64,000 bases of DNA, taken from Lactarius indigo (Eukaryota > Basidiomycota > Agaricomycetes > Russulales > Russulaceae). The position numbers and the translations under genes are program-made. Under the pieces are notes generated by a model. The model saw only the letters and a list, made by a program, of their open reading frames with translations, did not search any database and was not told the origin of the DNA. Where the stretch lies: the NCBI GenBank assembly GCA_025766275.1, contig JAFKAC010000014.1:558001-622000 (forward strand), in the 5' to 3' direction. Of the stretch, positions 10,326-21,203 are shown one piece after another; position 1 is the stretch's first letter, and each line of letters opens with the position of its first letter.

Positions 10326-12065
10326 TCACGCCACCTGCCCATTGGCACACTTCGCACTGCAATATTCCCACCCCTCAGGACAAGCCCGCAACTGGCATCT
10401 GGGACATGGTGTCGCTATGTCATTATGGATCGCCATCCTGATTGACGAATTGGATTGGTACACAGTTCGGCAACGTGAAAGGACCACTTACCACATATGA
10501 CTATTGCAGCAGAACCCACTCAATCTTGTCGCTACATCACGTCTGACGGAAATGGGACACTCGGGAAACCTACAAGGAAATGTGGGCAGCCGGGGATCTT
10601 GTATTGGGGGTTCCATAGTCAGATCTCGGAACGGACGTATCTGTGTGAATGACCTTCTTTGTGTAGGTGGATAGACCTCTACGGGACGGCCAGAGAGCTG
10701 TCGCAAGGTGGTGAATGACTGTGCGGCGTCCCACAACGGCCCAGATATATGCATAAGCTCCTGTAAACGGAGATTGCGCAAGGCAGGGAGCACAGTTATG
10801 TCAGTTGCGCGCCCCACATCGACTGTGCACAGAGTACACAAGATGTCCGTCGCACGTGCGCCGGCCACGCGAAAGTTTTCTGCTCCACTGAATGCGCGGA
10901 TAAGGTCCGGCCATCGCTCACCACCCGTATCGCCCATCTCGCTTGGTGACTGGGTCGAATTGATGCCTAGATCTTTTACACGGGATAAGAAAGTGGAAAA
11001 ATGGTTGCAAATTTGAGCCATCGAAGATAATTGCCAGTCTGATTGCTCGCACAATATTTGCAATCCGAGCTGCACCAGTGCATGAGGTCCCGGCTTGGAA
11101 CAGCAAATGGAAATGGCATGGGCGGAGGTTTGAACGTCTGCTCGACTGAGCAACGTCTGCATTTCAATCCGCTCGATGAATCGGCCAAGTTGCGAAGCGT
11201 CTATCGTGGGCTGGTTAAAGAATGTGATACCGATATTCTCGAGACGAGGCGCGTCGATTCTAGCCACCAAGCAGTCCAAGTACTTGCTAGCCCCTCTATA
11301 TTTGAGGCACGTGAGAGAAGGGAGAACAACGCGTCCCCACGACTGTGGAGGCAAGCCGAGGTATTTTCGGCGGGGGGGGAGGGTAAGAAAATGAAGTGAA
11401 AGGGTTTCAAGTTGGGTCATCTCGGACAAAGCATGGACGAACGCATTTGGGGGGAAATACCCCAAATTAGGAATTCCATGGAGCCGAAGATCTACGAGGC
11501 TCGTGGAAGGAGAAAGGAGCCGCAGGAGTGCGGGAATGGCGATCCTAGTCAAGTGTAGAGTACGAAGACGTGGGCCACCAAGGAAAGCGGGAAGGTCCAG
11601 CTGAACATTATCTCGCGACAGAAGAACCAGCTCTTCTAGTATCGAAGATGGACCAGCGATTTTGGAAAGTTCCGATAGGAGCGAATTTGTGAGGGTAAGG
11701 CTGATGGAGACAACACGATCAAACTGCTTGAGTGCGGTCGTGATATTCTCCTCATCCTCAGGAGCGGGAGGGTCGAGCATAGGATATCCCCCGTAGTTAA
11801 TGACAAGAGGGAAGGGTGGCCAACAATCTAGAGTCTTCGAGACAGGCGTCCCGTACGTGCAGTAGAGTCGGAGACGGAGACCCAGAGGTGATGTTAGTAC
11901 GATCTGTCGCCACCTTCGGCATACGTGTGTGAGCGTAGGCCAGTTTTGCGGACCCAGAGACTCGGAGGCAAACTGGTAATAACGGAAAATTTCCAGAAGC
12001 ACGTCGTCGGAAAGTTTTATCATCACTTGTCGAGAGAAGGAACCATTAGCGAGTGGTGCAAGCAC
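10326..12065 (-). CDS. F-box protein with leucine-rich region and cysteine-rich C-terminus
   Basis: Exon 1 is 12065-10492 and exon 2 is 10437-10326, joined across a 54-nt intron (gtaagt...atcag). The total is 1686 nt, 561 aa. Read without the intron the frame stops at 10488, losing 37 residues. Residues ~16-60 form an F-box (LSDDVLLEIF ... WPTLTHVCRRWRQIV), the segment that binds Skp1 in SCF ubiquitin ligases. Residues ~100-480 carry spaced leucine segments like the irregular LRRs of basidiomycete F-box families. The C-terminal ~65 residues hold paired cysteines (CRFPEC, GFCC, then CPRC, YCSAKC), probably metal-binding. The start is the first ATG; another Met lies at residue 15 (VMIKLSDD). 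Agaricomycetes have hundreds of such genes, and the substrate cannot be inferred. Diverged 3' fragments occur at 4130-4880 and 2277-2720. Confidence 0.85.
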
Positions 12066-12331
12066 TGCGCGGAGAATACTGTGTACCTTCTCTAGGGCAT
12101 TCGCTTGTATGCCGGATCGGATTTGACGGATTGTCGCGGCTGTGATGACGACGGATGGCTACACCCGGGCCTTTGCTGCTAGTGCCACCGCCTCCACCGT
12201 CACTGTGCCACCTGTAACTGTGCCACCTGTAACTAGAACTCAAGTCACTGTCATGGGGAACTCGTTGGGGAACTCCCACTGCTATGCGGTATGGGGGGCC
12301 CATTGGGAGGGAGGGGGTTAACGGGGAAGCC
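12066..12331. other. spacer upstream of the F-box gene
   Basis: This spacer holds a short tandem repeat (TGTGCCACCTGTAAC twice, about 12204-12234) and GA/CA-rich sequence. It is presumably the F-box promoter region. No TATA box is obvious on the minus strand. The hAT element inserted at 12340 lies immediately upstream. Confidence 0.4.
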
Positions 12332-13099
12332 ACTGGCACCAGTGTTGTACGGGTCAACCTGACTCGAGGTCAGTTGGGTCATAGTCGGCCGGGTCAGTCC
12401 GGGTCACTTGACTCGGGTCAAAGGTCACAACGAGGGTCAGACCATTTTTGGAAAGCGCGTCTAATTACGGCTTGTGCCGATGGGCCAGTAGCCCGCCCAA
12501 CCTCTCTGCGTTGTAACTTCGTGCACAACCCATGTTCACGAGTATATGACCAATAAATTCTCGTTGATCGTCCTTCTTGACTCTACTATGGCTACTAAAA
12601 GCTGGTCCTGGGCTCATTTTACTACTGATAACCAGCTTTTCCAAACCAACCACTTGTACAAGAATGCATGGTGCAATGCTTGCCTCAACTATTGTACAGA
12701 ACAGCTCCGGCAAGCTGACATTGTCAACACAGCAGAGAGTGGCACCAGCAGTGACCATACAGATGTCGATTGGGCAGCACAAGGTGAGCATAGTACTAGA
12801 TATTTTTTTTGAGCTCCAGGTCGACTGACATGAAATTTTTATAGCGTGTGTTGAATGTCCTCCAATCTCGAGGAAACCAACACAGTCCATGGTACCACAC
12901 TTGTCAAAGTGTATTCTCGTTGAACCTGAGATCCGTGCTCGTGCTCTTGAAGAACTCAATAGGAAAAAAGACTGCCAAGAGAATCTTGTTACTATGACTG
13001 GGCATTCTACAAGTATGCCCCTTCCTACCATTGTGACAGGATTTGGGAATAGTTTTCCCCCCAGATCTGGCATGTCAACAACTCCATTTGAATCACCAA

Positions 13100-13344
13100 C
13101 CCCCAGCCCTCTTCTCCTCTCTGCACCACTGCTAAACTTTGTGTTAGAGTTTGCATAATAGTGACCAGACTGGGGTTTGAACCCAGGCCTTCTGGATATA
13201 TACCAGGTGCTCTACCAACTGAGCTACCTAGCCATGGGTTACCAAGGTGGATTGTTTTATATGCACTGATCTGGTCCCACTCTTCATGGTGACCAAGCTG
13301 GAACATATTTGTCCAGGTCATGTGACAGATTACTAATCCAACAC
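13100..13344 (-). mobile_element. SINE-like retroposon containing a tRNA unit
   Basis: Seen: a 13-bp direct repeat, TTTGAATCACCAA (13087-13099) and TTTGAATGACCAA (13345-13357), flanks 245 bp. These include a tRNA-shaped unit with intact A and B boxes on the minus strand. Taking out the insert plus one repeat restores the hAT transposase reading frame across the junction (FESP|MKC). A long, slightly diverged TSD suggests L1-type target-primed integration. Unlike a textbook tRNA-SINE, the tRNA unit lies about 110 bp inside the insert rather than at its 5' end. There is no clear A-tail. Confidence 0.7.
13163..13234 (-). tRNA. tRNA-like sequence (anticodon position TAT), probably a retroposon part
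   Basis: The minus strand folds as a cloverleaf: acceptor GGCTAGG with TCTGGTC, D-arm box A TAGCTCAGTTGGTAGAGC, anticodon arm CCTGG-TATATAT-CCAGA, T-arm CTGGG-TTCAAAC-CCCAG, then discriminator A. The anticodon read at 34-36 would be TAT (Ile), but position 33 is A, not the invariant T, and the acceptor has several G-T pairs. With its placement inside a TSD-flanked insert, this argues for a tRNA-derived retroposon rather than a working tRNA gene. The Pol III promoter boxes look functional. Confidence 0.6.
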
Positions 13345-13553
13345 TTTGAATGACCAATGAAGTGCATCAGAGCAACAAGCTTCACAAGCCTGGAAGACTC
13401 ACAAAGTCCAGCTGGAAGAGTATGGAGCCTGCAGCTACAACAGGAGTTTGGTGAAGATTTCTGCAAATTGCTCATTGCGACTTGCTCTTCATGGAACACT
13501 GCACAAAACCCACAGATGCAGTTATTTTTTGAGAAGTGGCTTCTGGGTGCAGT

Positions 13554-14061
13554 TGTTACGCTCCACTGGTGTTAGTCTGACTTGGACTCGGAATAGGCGT
13601 AATTGACTTAGCAAAGATAAGTGAATGGGGACCACGTGTCAACCCAACACAAGCTGAACAGGGGCACTACTGGCACACGCTGCAGCGATAAGGTGAAGAA
13701 GAGTATCCCTTGGTGGATACAAGCGGAGGCACACTTAGTTCGAGACTAAGGCAGGCAGAAGACGAGTCAAGTGGTGGATTGAAGAAGACCAAGATGGGGA
13801 CTCTTGGTCTTCCGAGTCGACTACTTATACAGATACGCGCGGGCTTTAAAGCGCCGCTGGAATAGTAAGTACCCAATAGCGTAACTAGCTCGAACCCTAG
13901 TACCGCTATCCTAGGAATGAGTCATACATGAGTCACAATCACATGTGAACTACTATGCTGACTGATGCGAAGTAAGAGTCCATGACTAATGTTAATACCA
14001 GACCGTAGTCATAACCGGTCATGAGTCGTACGTGAAGAGTCGTCAAGTCCATACCGTAACA
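13554..14061 (-). repeat. solo LTR, family C (minus orientation)
   Basis: 508 bp, TGTTACG at one end and CGTAACA at the other. The 5-bp target duplication GCAGT is present on both sides (13549-13553, 14062-14066). It is reverse-oriented relative to the same family at 27596-28101, with which it aligns along its length. It contains the GAAGACCAAGAT...CTTGGTCTTC hairpin shared with the LTRs of elements E and F. It interrupts hAT transposase 1. No internal retrotransposon sequence is left, so it is the product of LTR-LTR recombination. Confidence 0.92.
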
Positions 14062-15045
14062 GCAGTCATACCTGATCATCGTACCTTATCTGGGTCAATA
14101 CTTGACTGAGAGGCAGGAAAGGTAGAAGATAAGCTCAAGCTCAAGCTCAAGGGGCGGAAGGCTACTCTTCAGACAGACGGATGGAAAAACAAAGCAAGGC
14201 AGGCAATCATCGTGACAATGGTTAGCATTGACTTTGAGGTAAGTCCTGTGAACACTATATTCTCGGTACTAACTAACAATCAAATTATGTGCGCAGCCAT
14301 ATCTAATGCGAACACATGATGTTTCTGCACAACCAAAGACAGGTGAAGCCCTTCTGGAGCTCATTGTTGGGGACATCAAATGGAGCGAAGAAATATATGG
14401 GCTCACTGTTATTGGCATGTGTTCAGATGATGGTGGTGATGCATGCAAAATGTGGCAACTACTTCTTCTTTCAATGCCTTGGCTAATCATTGTCCTTTGC
14501 TGGGCACATCAGATCAATCTTGTTGTCAGCAACTATCTATCTCTCAGGCTTACATTCCAGGATTGTGTCCCAAAGGCTTTGAAAGTTATCAAGTGGATGA
14601 ATACTCACAGTTACGCATTGGGACTATTCTGCCAGGAACAACTATACACATATCAAAAGTCCTTTTCCCTGATCCTTCCTGTGCTTACTCGATGGACGGC
14701 ACACTACCTCTCACTTTGACGACTTCTCACCATAGAAATGACACTGAGGGCCACCTGGCTTAAACATGGCAACATTATGATAGCAAGTACTGGCACTAAA
14801 AGTGAAGAGAAATCAAAAGCAATAGCAGTGCAAGGGATAATAAATGACGTCAATTTCTGGTACCATGTCAAGAAGTAAGTGTCATCAAACCATAGTCTGA
14901 GATTCTGAGTATATGCTTATGTTTTTTGAAGGACCTGCAGTCACCTCGAACCGCTTGCAGTTGCTGCTAATATTACCCAGGCATCTAATACACGGCTTTA
15001 CCATGTCTTGACCACCCTTGCAAACCTCTACCGGATCTATTTGGA

Positions 15046-15430
15046 TGTCACGAACGCCCTATATCTTTTCCTCTTGCTCTCTTCCTTTCCACCCTTTGCT
15101 TCTTTGTTCTGCTGGCATCTGCTTTGCTGGCATTTGCCTTGCTGGCATTGTACTGCCTCGCTGGCACTCCTGGACACTAGCTATATAAACCCTGTAATAT
15201 ACCCTGTATTTCCTTAGCTTTGGCTTCGTCAATATACTGTCTAGTTCCCTTGGCACTTTCCTCTCTCCTCTACCACAGCCCTCTTCTCCGAAGCCTTGTT
15301 GCCTTGAGCTATATCAAGGAACATCCATTGACTTAGGTGCCGTTCTGCTCAGCAGCAGACCAACTCAGTATCCTTTGCCTTAGGCAGGACCTGTTACAGA
15401 ACCGGCGCATGCCCCGACAGTGGTGTGACA
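15046..15430 (+). repeat. solo LTR, family G
   Basis: 385 bp beginning TGTCACGAACGCC and ending TGGTGTGACA, with a perfect 5-bp TSD TTGGA (15041-15045, 15431-15435). It is the same family as the 5' LTR of element G at 47618-48060 (shared GCTGGCATTTGCCTTGCTGG-type repeats, TATATAAACCC TATA region, GCACGCCCC...GTGACA end). The copy here is shorter because it has fewer TTTGCTGGCATC units. It splits the helical domain of hAT transposase 1. Confidence 0.92.
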
Positions 15431-16739
15431 TTGGACCTCAGTCTTGCTGAAGACTTAGACGTATGTGATGGGGTTCTTGCTAGCCTTGAAAAGTGCTGGG
15501 CAGCTGCAGATCAAGATCCTTTTATTGCTGCTGTCATCCTTAATCCCTTTTTCCATGGAGACTTTCTTGCACACCGACACATTACTTTGACCCCCATTAA
15601 GTTATGTAATATGCTTAGGCATCTACACTCTCATATTTTCAGGATGGATGTGGGTGCAGATTTTCAAGCTGCTTTTATGGACTACTTCAATAAGCGTGAA
15701 GAATTTTCCCCTGAGAGCATGAATCTCATGATCTGGGCTGAGACGGCCCAAAATGATGTAAGTTCTGGCACACTTTAAACTTGTTCGCTGCAGTGAACTG
15801 ATACATGCCCCATTGAATAGGGTCAGGAGGTCAACCCCATTATAGTATGGGAAGGGATTGATACTCATGAAGAAACTGGCTGCAATCGTCTCACAAAGTT
15901 GGCAATACACATTCTTAGTATTGTTGCCAACTCAGCCAGCTGTGAATGCGCATTTAGCCACATGGGGCTTGTTCACACAGGTATCCGTAGCAAACTAGGG
16001 GCTGAGAAGGTTCGCAAGACAACAATAGTGGGGATGGATATCAAGCATAGCCATCTAGAGGCTGGCTTGCTTCACACATGAGTTCAGCGAAACTTTACCT
16101 TGTCCCTGCCAGCCAGTGAGGCACAAGCACTAAATTTTGCAAGCTTATCACCTGAGATCGGTGATCAGGATGACGAATTTATAGGCTTCGAACATCTAAC
16201 TGAGCAGCTTATTGCAGGTGCAGCTGCTGAAAATCTTGATAGTGACCCCAACACACTCCCCCCAACCATCACCACACAGGCTCCAAGTGGCCCCTTGATG
16301 ATCACTATCCCACCTTTAAATTCCACAACCCCATCACCTCATGTAACTCAAGTGAAAAAACATGTATCCCCCTTGAAACTCTCTTCAATTACACAGCTAA
16401 CACAGACCACTTGAAGGGAATGAACTCTTTCTGGAAAGGAGGTATTGCAAACTTGGAAAATGAGATGAAGGCTTATGAGTTGGATTTAAATGTGGAAAAT
16501 TTGGATTGCATGGGGCCTGAGGTTCCAAATATGCCAGTGGACTTAGATACAATATAACTTTACATGTGTTAGTGCTCCATAGTACAGCTGCACAGGGCTC
16601 AGCATTAGGCAATACAGGACTTTCCAAATTTAGAAATTTATCACATAATCTGACCCTAATGGGCCAGGGTCTAACTACCTGACCCTGGGTCACAGGTCCA
16701 ACCTGGTCAGACCTGGGTCATGACAACACTGACTGGCAC

Positions 16740-18954
16740 TGGCAGCATGTCTTATATAAGATACGCTGGACTCATAGTTATCACTATCTGGGCTGCCCCG
16801 CCACTAGTTGGGTGTAGGGACGTTGTACGCATTAGGGAAAACCTCCCAAGGTAATTGGCAATAATGTAGTGAGAGTCAAACAATAATTGTGACAATTGTG
16901 AATACTTTCAAGTACCTCCCTGATGTGGTGACCACCTATTTGGGTGAGCAGCGATAATGTAGTGAAAATTGGACAATAATTGTGATAATTGGATGATAAT
17001 TGTGATACCAGAGATACTGAGTGATACTGCAGTTACCTGCCTGATGCAGTGGCGTGACTTGCAGAATGGTGGCTTTGATGGCATCACTGCCCATGCTTGT
17101 GCCCAAGCTTGCACCCATGTCTACTATTTCTGGCTCAATGTGATGGCACCAATGGGTGGCAAAACAACATACTTATATGCAGAATTCAGAGTTTTTTGTT
17201 TGTCCTTCTTCACTTCTCACTCCTCCCACTTATTTCCTCAAGCCTGTTTCATGCCAGTGCTGATTTGAGAGCACTCCAAGTTGCAAGTTGAGTCATGTTG
17301 CCTTTGTTGCCCCATTTCCTCTTCTGTGAATGTCAGGCCCAACTGAGGGCACTTGCAGTTAACCTCATCAATTTGTGACCTTGGACAGCATCACTTCTTG
17401 TCTCGTCTCTGCTCTCACTTATTATAGTTCTCTTCTTGCACCACTCCAGCAGACCAGACTTTCCCGCACTTTGGCCAATTTTGGACTTCAGTTCTGCATT
17501 CCCTCTGGTTTTGCAACCTCACTTGGTTGCTCTTGAACTCTACTGTACCTTCAGATCAGTTTTTCTGCTTGCCAATATAAATGCCCCCTGTATCTACACC
17601 TTTTAACCCCAGTCAATCTTTGTGCTTTCCCTCAGGGCTTCAGAGCTCTGTAGAGCTCGTTCTCTGCGTCTTCCAGCGTTCCGCACCATCGCATGCCCTT
17701 AGCAAGTTTAGAGCAACGCATCTCCAATTGGAGCAAACCCCTATATGAAGTTACACACCATGTGGTGGCCTGTATGACCAGTAGTGCAGCTTCACACCTC
17801 ACTGCATTCCATACATTTATGTCATGCCTCCATGACATCACAGTCACACTCAAGGGGTTCAGATTCCATTTGCTCTTTCTTTTGTACAACAGAAGTTCTG
17901 CCAGCTCAATAGTTTGATGACTCGTAGTATGCCACCTCACTGTATGCCAGCTCATGGTTTGCCAGCTCACGTTTCTCAGAAAATAGCTTAGAAAAACCCA
18001 GTCTTGTAAGAGTATAAGTAGAGGCTTGTAGTGTTGAAGCACAGAACTAACAAGCAAAGGATAAGCTTGAACAGCTAGTAGGACAAGTTAACTTCAGAGG
18101 TGAAGGGAACTCTATTACAACTGCATACCTAGTAGGACAAGTTACTGTAAAGAAGCAATGCCTATGAGTAAAGGTAATAAGAGAAGTAAAGAGGAAAGGA
18201 ACTTACACTTCAGAGGTGAAGGGAACTCTGAAGTGTAGAGGCAAAAACAGCAGTCCTTATATACAGGATGCTTAGCTAATAATGGTCTGTGTGCACTGGT
18301 GACCCAAACACAATAGAGGTGGTCTGTGTGCCAGAGGGAGAAATGCCATTGGATGGCAGAGAACAATAGCTGCCTAAAGTAGACAATGCTGGTATCTTAA
18401 CAATCAAAAGAACAATAAGAACCATATATGGATCTAACAATAAAGGATAAACAAAAGTGGTCTGTATGAGTCTGGAGTGTCCATAAGTCCATAAGGGACA
18501 GATACTGTATATAGTATGTGGGCTGACTCAATCAGATCCCACGAGACATGTGACTTTAACAGTCATGTTTCAACATGTAGTACCATAGATACTTGTCTAC
18601 TCTTTGTTGAAATACAGCTCTAGTTTTGTCACCCACTCACTTGCCCTGCAAGTCCCCAACTCTCATCTCTAAGTCAAAACCCTTGCCAGCAAAAACCCCA
18701 AACTTCTTCCAAGCAGAAGTTCCACAACAGAAGTACAGGAAGTCATGGCCCTGCTGAGCCATAACATAAGAGTAGACCTACCCTTGTGACCCTTCTGCAG
18801 GATGACTGCATGAAAGAAGAAGAACCTCAGAAGCCAACAAGACACAACGGACACTCTGGCTAGTACTAGCTCCCAGGTAGCTACCGAAGACGTGGCTCAC
18901 ATCAGCCCATTTCAAAATTATAATGATTCCACAGAATGACAAGCAGTCATTTGT
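16740..18954. other. spacer with LTR-like and low-complexity sequence, no confirmed gene
   Basis: The left part (16860-17040) is AT-rich with repeats of AATTGTGATAATTG. Around 17334-17650 is a promoter-like stretch (TGTCAGGCCC start, CAATATAAATGCC near 17572) that may be an LTR. A minus-strand TGTTAGATCC at about 18436 with TATATAAGG near 18255 looks like the start of another LTR. Open frames at 17632-18057 (minus) and 17693-17917 (plus) show no family. This is probably old retroelement debris, and nothing further can be named. Confidence 0.4.
18205..18236. repeat. short perfect inverted repeat (hairpin)
   Basis: ACACTTCAGAG (18205-18215) and CTCTGAAGTGT (18226-18236) are perfect 11-bp arms around a 10-nt loop. 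The TTCAGAGGTGAAGGGAACTCT core occurs again near 18093 beside two copies of TAGTAGGACAAGTTA. The location, 3' of a TATATAAGG on the minus strand, suggests the R/U5 part of a decayed LTR. Confidence 0.55.
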
Positions 18955-19675
18955 CGTCAGAAACCCAACCTTGCCAAATTGGTAGGCACTGATGTCCAGT
19001 GGACAGAAAACCTTGGATACCATGTGGTAGACCCCACTAGGCCACCGATTGCCATCAAATACTTTGAAAATGAAAACAACTGGTATGAAGTGTTCAACCA
19101 AGAACTTGATTGGTACACATTTAATAGTGCGCACATAAACATCCCAAAAGACTGGGGGTTAAAGAGATGCACACTACCCTCTCAAACCACCTATGACTGG
19201 GCAGGATATTTCTTAGCACAAACCTCACCAAAAAGAAAAGGAAAAAGACGCACTTGATAGAACTCCCCTACCCCCATTCCATTTCCAACTGCCGTAGCAC
19301 CACTACCAATTGTCCCACTACCAAGCATGACAATGCCAACGATGGGAGCACTTGTCGGGATGCCCCCAACATTATTTGCCAGGGATAGGGACAAAAGCCA
19401 AAAGTTCCTATACAAGTTCCATCAGTTTCAATGAAACAACTGAGACCACAAATTAGTAGCCAGTCCTTACCACAGAGTAGGACTCACGCTCACCTACATC
19501 TGAGGACCCACAGTGGACAATTGGGTTCAAACACAAGACAAAGAACTTGACAACAGTACCACCCAAACCATCAACAGAATAGTGGAGATGGACGAAGCCT
19601 TGTGGGATACTTTTGTCAACAACTTTAAATTGGCATGGACAGACATGCTAAGTCAAGAAAACGCTTACCAAAGTC
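18955..19675 (+). pseudogene. gag, 5' part, of the host gypsy element
   Basis: The reading VGTDVQWTENLGYHV at 18979 onward corresponds to the N-terminal gag domain of E, F and G (Q-W-T core). DRDKSQKFLYKFHQF (about 19385) and VDNWVQTQDKEL (about 19516) match the capsid region of element G (SRDKSKKFLREFDLY, VDDWVDTQLEGL). The frame is interrupted by stops at about 19256, 19432, 19441 and 19501. No ATG precedes the first conserved residues. At 19676 it is cut by hAT 2 and continues at 25728 (TSD CCAAAGTC), where removal of the hAT restores the frame (NAYQSLM). Confidence 0.75.
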
Positions 19676-20109
19676 TAGTGTTGCCGTGGCTCGGCTCAAA
19701 TCGGCTGAGCCAGCCAAGCTGAGCTGTTTTGAGCCGAGCCAAGCTGACACATCGGCTCAGGACCAAAATTGGCTCAGCTCGGCTCGCGAGCTGGCTGAGC
19801 TGGGCTGAGCCAGGCTCGATTAGGAACGACCAGATTAGGCAGGGCTCGCCCGGCTCGTGAGTACGCGTGAGCGGGCGAGAATGGATTCTGCCTGGCTGAG
19901 CCAGGAACGAGCTGGCCAAAAACGGAATATATTTGCTCAACGTGCGTGTCCAGTGTCTGCTGGGGCTCTCAGAAGAAAAGTGGGTAAGTCCTCTTTTTTG
20001 GCGTCTCCTCAGACGACCTTGCGCAAACTCTGACAAAATAAAATAAAACATGTGTATTGCTGTAGACTACATAGTATAGAGAATACATTTTTTTTTCTAT
20101 CTACTGCCC

Positions 20110-20810
20110 GGGTGCGGCTGAGTCGAAGGCATCGCCATCGTCGCCGCGGTGGTGGTCGCGGTTGCCGCGGTGGTGGTCGTAGTGGTCGCCGCGGTGGTGG
20201 TCGTGGTCGCGGTGGTGGTCGCGGTCGTCGCGATGGTCGTCGCGGTTGCCGCGGTGGTGGTCGTGGTCGCCGCGGTGGTAATCGCGGTCGCGGTTGCCGC
20301 GGTGGTGGTGGTGGTCGCGGTTGTCGTCGCGGTTGTCGCGATGGTCATCGCGGTTGCCGCGGTGGTGGTGGTGGTCGCGGTGGTGGTTGTGGTCGCAGTT
20401 GCGGTCGCGGTCGCTGCGGTGGTGGTTGTGGTCGTGGTCGTGGTCGCCGCGGTCATGGTCGCGGTCGCCGTGGTGGTCGCTGTGGTGGTCGTGGTCGCCG
20501 TGGTGGTCGCGGTTGCCGCGGTGGTGGTCGTGGTGGTCGTGGTCGTGGTTGCGGTTGCGGTTGCGGTCGTGGTCGTAGTCGTGGTCGTGGTCGTGGTTGC
20601 GATCGTGGTCGTGGTCGTGGTCGCCGTCGCCGTGGTGGTCGCTGTGGTGGTCGTGGTCGCCGTGGTGGTCGCGGTTGCCGCGGTGGTGGTGGTGGTGGTG
20701 GTGGTGGTGGTTGCGGTTGCGGTCGTGGTCGTGGTCGTAGTCGTGGTCGTGGTCGTAGTCGTGGTTGTGGTTGTGGTTGTGGTCGCGGTCGCGGTCATCG
20801 CACCCCAGGG
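20110..20810. repeat. GC-rich degenerate tandem repeat, (GGTGGTCGC)n type
   Basis: About 700 bp are composed of GGTGGTCGTGGTCGC-like triplets (GGT, CGT, CGC, GCG). Every frame on both strands is open: Arg/Gly, Val/Ala on plus, and Asp/His, Thr/Ala on minus. The long open frames here are therefore a by-product of the repeat, not coding evidence. One strand is purine-poor and could form stable structures. It lies between the left subterminal region and the transposase promoter of hAT 2. Confidence 0.85.
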
Positions 20811-21203
20811 CTGGCGCCATCGCCGTGGCTGCCTTGGGGGCTTGGGGGTTCGGGGCGTGGCTATCGCAGGGCAGGTCCTGCCGCTGCCTTGTTACCTGCG
20901 AGGGCGCGTGTGGGCGAGTCAGTGAGCCAGGCAAAAAAAAAAGAAGTACTTACTTTGTGGCCAAGAGAGAGGGTGGGTCGTAAACCCGTGCCAGTGGTGC
21001 TCGCGAGCACGAACGCGAGTTGCGCAATGCAAGGGCAAGGAATTTTCGCAGCCACCGCATGTACGACGCGCATTCCCACGCTCTCGTCTCGGCTCCTGCT
21101 GTCTGCTACAGTCTCATCTCTCCTCATCTCTGCCTGATCTCAGCTGATCTACTTCAGCTTGCTTCTTTTATTTTTTTTTGTACTACTCTTGGCTACGTCT
21201 ACT

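Larger units (their letters stand above)
12588..16414 (+). pseudogene. hAT transposase 1, disrupted
   Basis: Start ATG 12588. A BED-like zinc finger (YKNAWCNACLN) is followed by an intron at 12784-12843. The segment ending EKWLLGAV is interrupted by a solo LTR and resumes at 14067. The catalytic-core region reads QTDGWKNKARQA, then after an intron CSDDGGDACKMW and CWAHQINLVV. A second solo LTR cuts the helical domain at 15046. The hATC dimerisation region is at 15820-16050 (ILSIVANSASCECAFSHMG; consensus would have Arg before the second AF) and the tail ends at 16414. Damage: in-frame TGA codons after SILD (about 14110), LSL (about 14719) and GLLHT (16079), plus three insertions. Excising the insertions restores the frame at each site. 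The element is therefore non-autonomous now. Confidence 0.85.
12340..16731 (+). mobile_element. hAT DNA transposon 1 (defective, carries nested insertions)
   Basis: Seen: the left end CAGTGTTGT at 12340 and right end ACAACACTG finishing at 16731 form a 9-bp terminal inverted repeat. The flanking 8-mers are identical: ACTGGCAC at 12332-12339 and 16732-16739. An 8-bp TSD and CAGTGTTG-type ends are the hallmark of hAT elements. Both ends carry many copies of GGGTCA/TGACCC (12350-12440 and 16650-16720), a typical subterminal transposase-binding arrangement. The element is 4392 bp. Removing two solo LTRs and a 258-bp retroposon unit (each with one TSD copy) leaves about 3.2 kb. Confidence 0.93.

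Noticed and set aside
13163..13234. A functional tRNA-Ile(UAU) gene.
   Set aside because: Position 33 is A instead of the invariant T, the acceptor stem is weak, and it lies inside a TSD-flanked insertion.
20052..21137. Long open frames giving Arg/Gly-rich, Val/Ala-rich, Thr/Ala-rich and Asp/His-rich proteins.
   Set aside because: All six frames are open because the DNA is a GGT/CGC-type repeat lacking stop trinucleotides. The frames carry no other domain and lie inside hAT 2 between its end and the transposase.
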